From NCBI GenBank assembly GCA_913056195.1, contig CAJXMF010000012.1, positions 1 through 52,423 of the forward strand: a stretch of DNA of 52,423 nucleotides, written 5' to 3'. The DNA comes from an uncultured Methylococcaceae bacterium. GTDB taxonomy: Bacteria; Pseudomonadota; Gammaproteobacteria; Methylococcales; Methylomonadaceae. This document shows positions 52,371 to 52,423 of this stretch, piece by piece; within the stretch, counting starts at the first letter, position 1; each line of letters starts with the position of its first letter. Made by a program: the position numbers and the translations under genes. The notes under the pieces are model-generated. The model made no database searches. It saw only the letters and a program-made list of their open reading frames with translations, and was not told where the DNA came from.

Positions 52371-52423
52371 GTAACTACTCAGCGTGTTTGGGGCTGAAGG
52401 CATAGGCTATTGATTTATAAGGA
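52371..52423. repeat. Truncated copy of the 154-bp inverted-repeat element (left end)
   Basis: The 53 bases match the left third of copy B (38169-38221), starting GTAACTACTCAGCG and stopping at ttataagga, with one difference (a/t at base 15). The window stops inside the element. The flank before it is aaaaatag. Confidence 0.9.

Noticed and set aside
1-52423. tRNA, rRNA, CRISPR array or riboswitch
   Set aside because: Intergenic regions were read on both strands; none shows cloverleaf, regularly spaced repeats or a known riboswitch core.

Overview
The window is about 52 kb of gammaproteobacterial chromosome, almost all of it core housekeeping genes. The evidence for the group is conserved gene order: lptM-lysA-dapF-DUF484-xerC; gpsA-secB-yibN beside gpmI-envC; rhlB opposite trxA-rho; asmA-mutY-yggX; and matched cell-wall enzymes (Mpl, LdtD, MepK, EnvC, CtpA). 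The gnd-zwf pair and the overall flavour would suit a methylotroph of the Methylococcales, but no methane or methanol gene is present, so this is only an inference. I found no rRNA, tRNA, CRISPR array, prophage, transposase or recognisable defence system.

Layout. 1-6986: an ankyrin protein overlapping mpl, a 1352-residue membrane-anchored protein of unknown function that looks internally duplicated, and a class 3 lipase. 7049-9868: a two-gene chemosensory unit (PAS protein plus zinc-binding chemoreceptor) and a glycine-zipper lipoprotein. 9896-14055 (minus): nth, rep, comM. 14331-18949: an unaccompanied heavy-metal-type RND pump, a small membrane protein, and an HPP/CBS membrane protein. 19080-24772: TRAP permeases with no binding protein, running by one-base overlaps into lptM-lysA-dapF-DUF484-xerC. 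25164-28816: DUF2333, DUF4389, mepK and ldtD, the last two convergent and overlapping. 29097-35583: darP, small membrane and SIMPL proteins, a deoxyinosine glycosylase, rdgC, DUF523, gnd and zwf. 35695-38128 (minus): gpsA, secB, a rhodanese and an ArsR-type regulator with the cysteine pair of sulfane-sulfur sensors. 38558-43705: gpmI, envC, ctpA and a HAD phosphatase. 43641-47316: rhlB, a lipoprotein, trxA and rho. 47387-52166: yggX, mutY, asmA, a small membrane protein, an ASCH protein and a glyoxalase. 52167-52370: a non-coding stretch with two perfect DnaA boxes.

The most unusual layer is a set of small non-autonomous inverted-repeat elements. A 154-bp element with GTAACTACTCAGC ends occurs complete at 24769-24922 and 38169-38322. 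Each complete copy is flanked by a perfect 8-bp target duplication, and exactly 53 bp of further copies form each end of the window. A second family occurs as a 212-bp copy at 41357-41568 and a 49-bp internally deleted copy at 1992-2040. Three of these insertions lie exactly at the 3' end of a gene (xerC, envC, mpl) and supply its stop codon; a fourth sits 40 bp upstream of the ArsR-type regulator. REP-like hairpins sit at two convergent gene junctions.

Limits: all calls come from reading the sequence, with no database search. Functions of well-known families are secure. Start codons of envC, rdgC, zwf and the HPP protein are less so.
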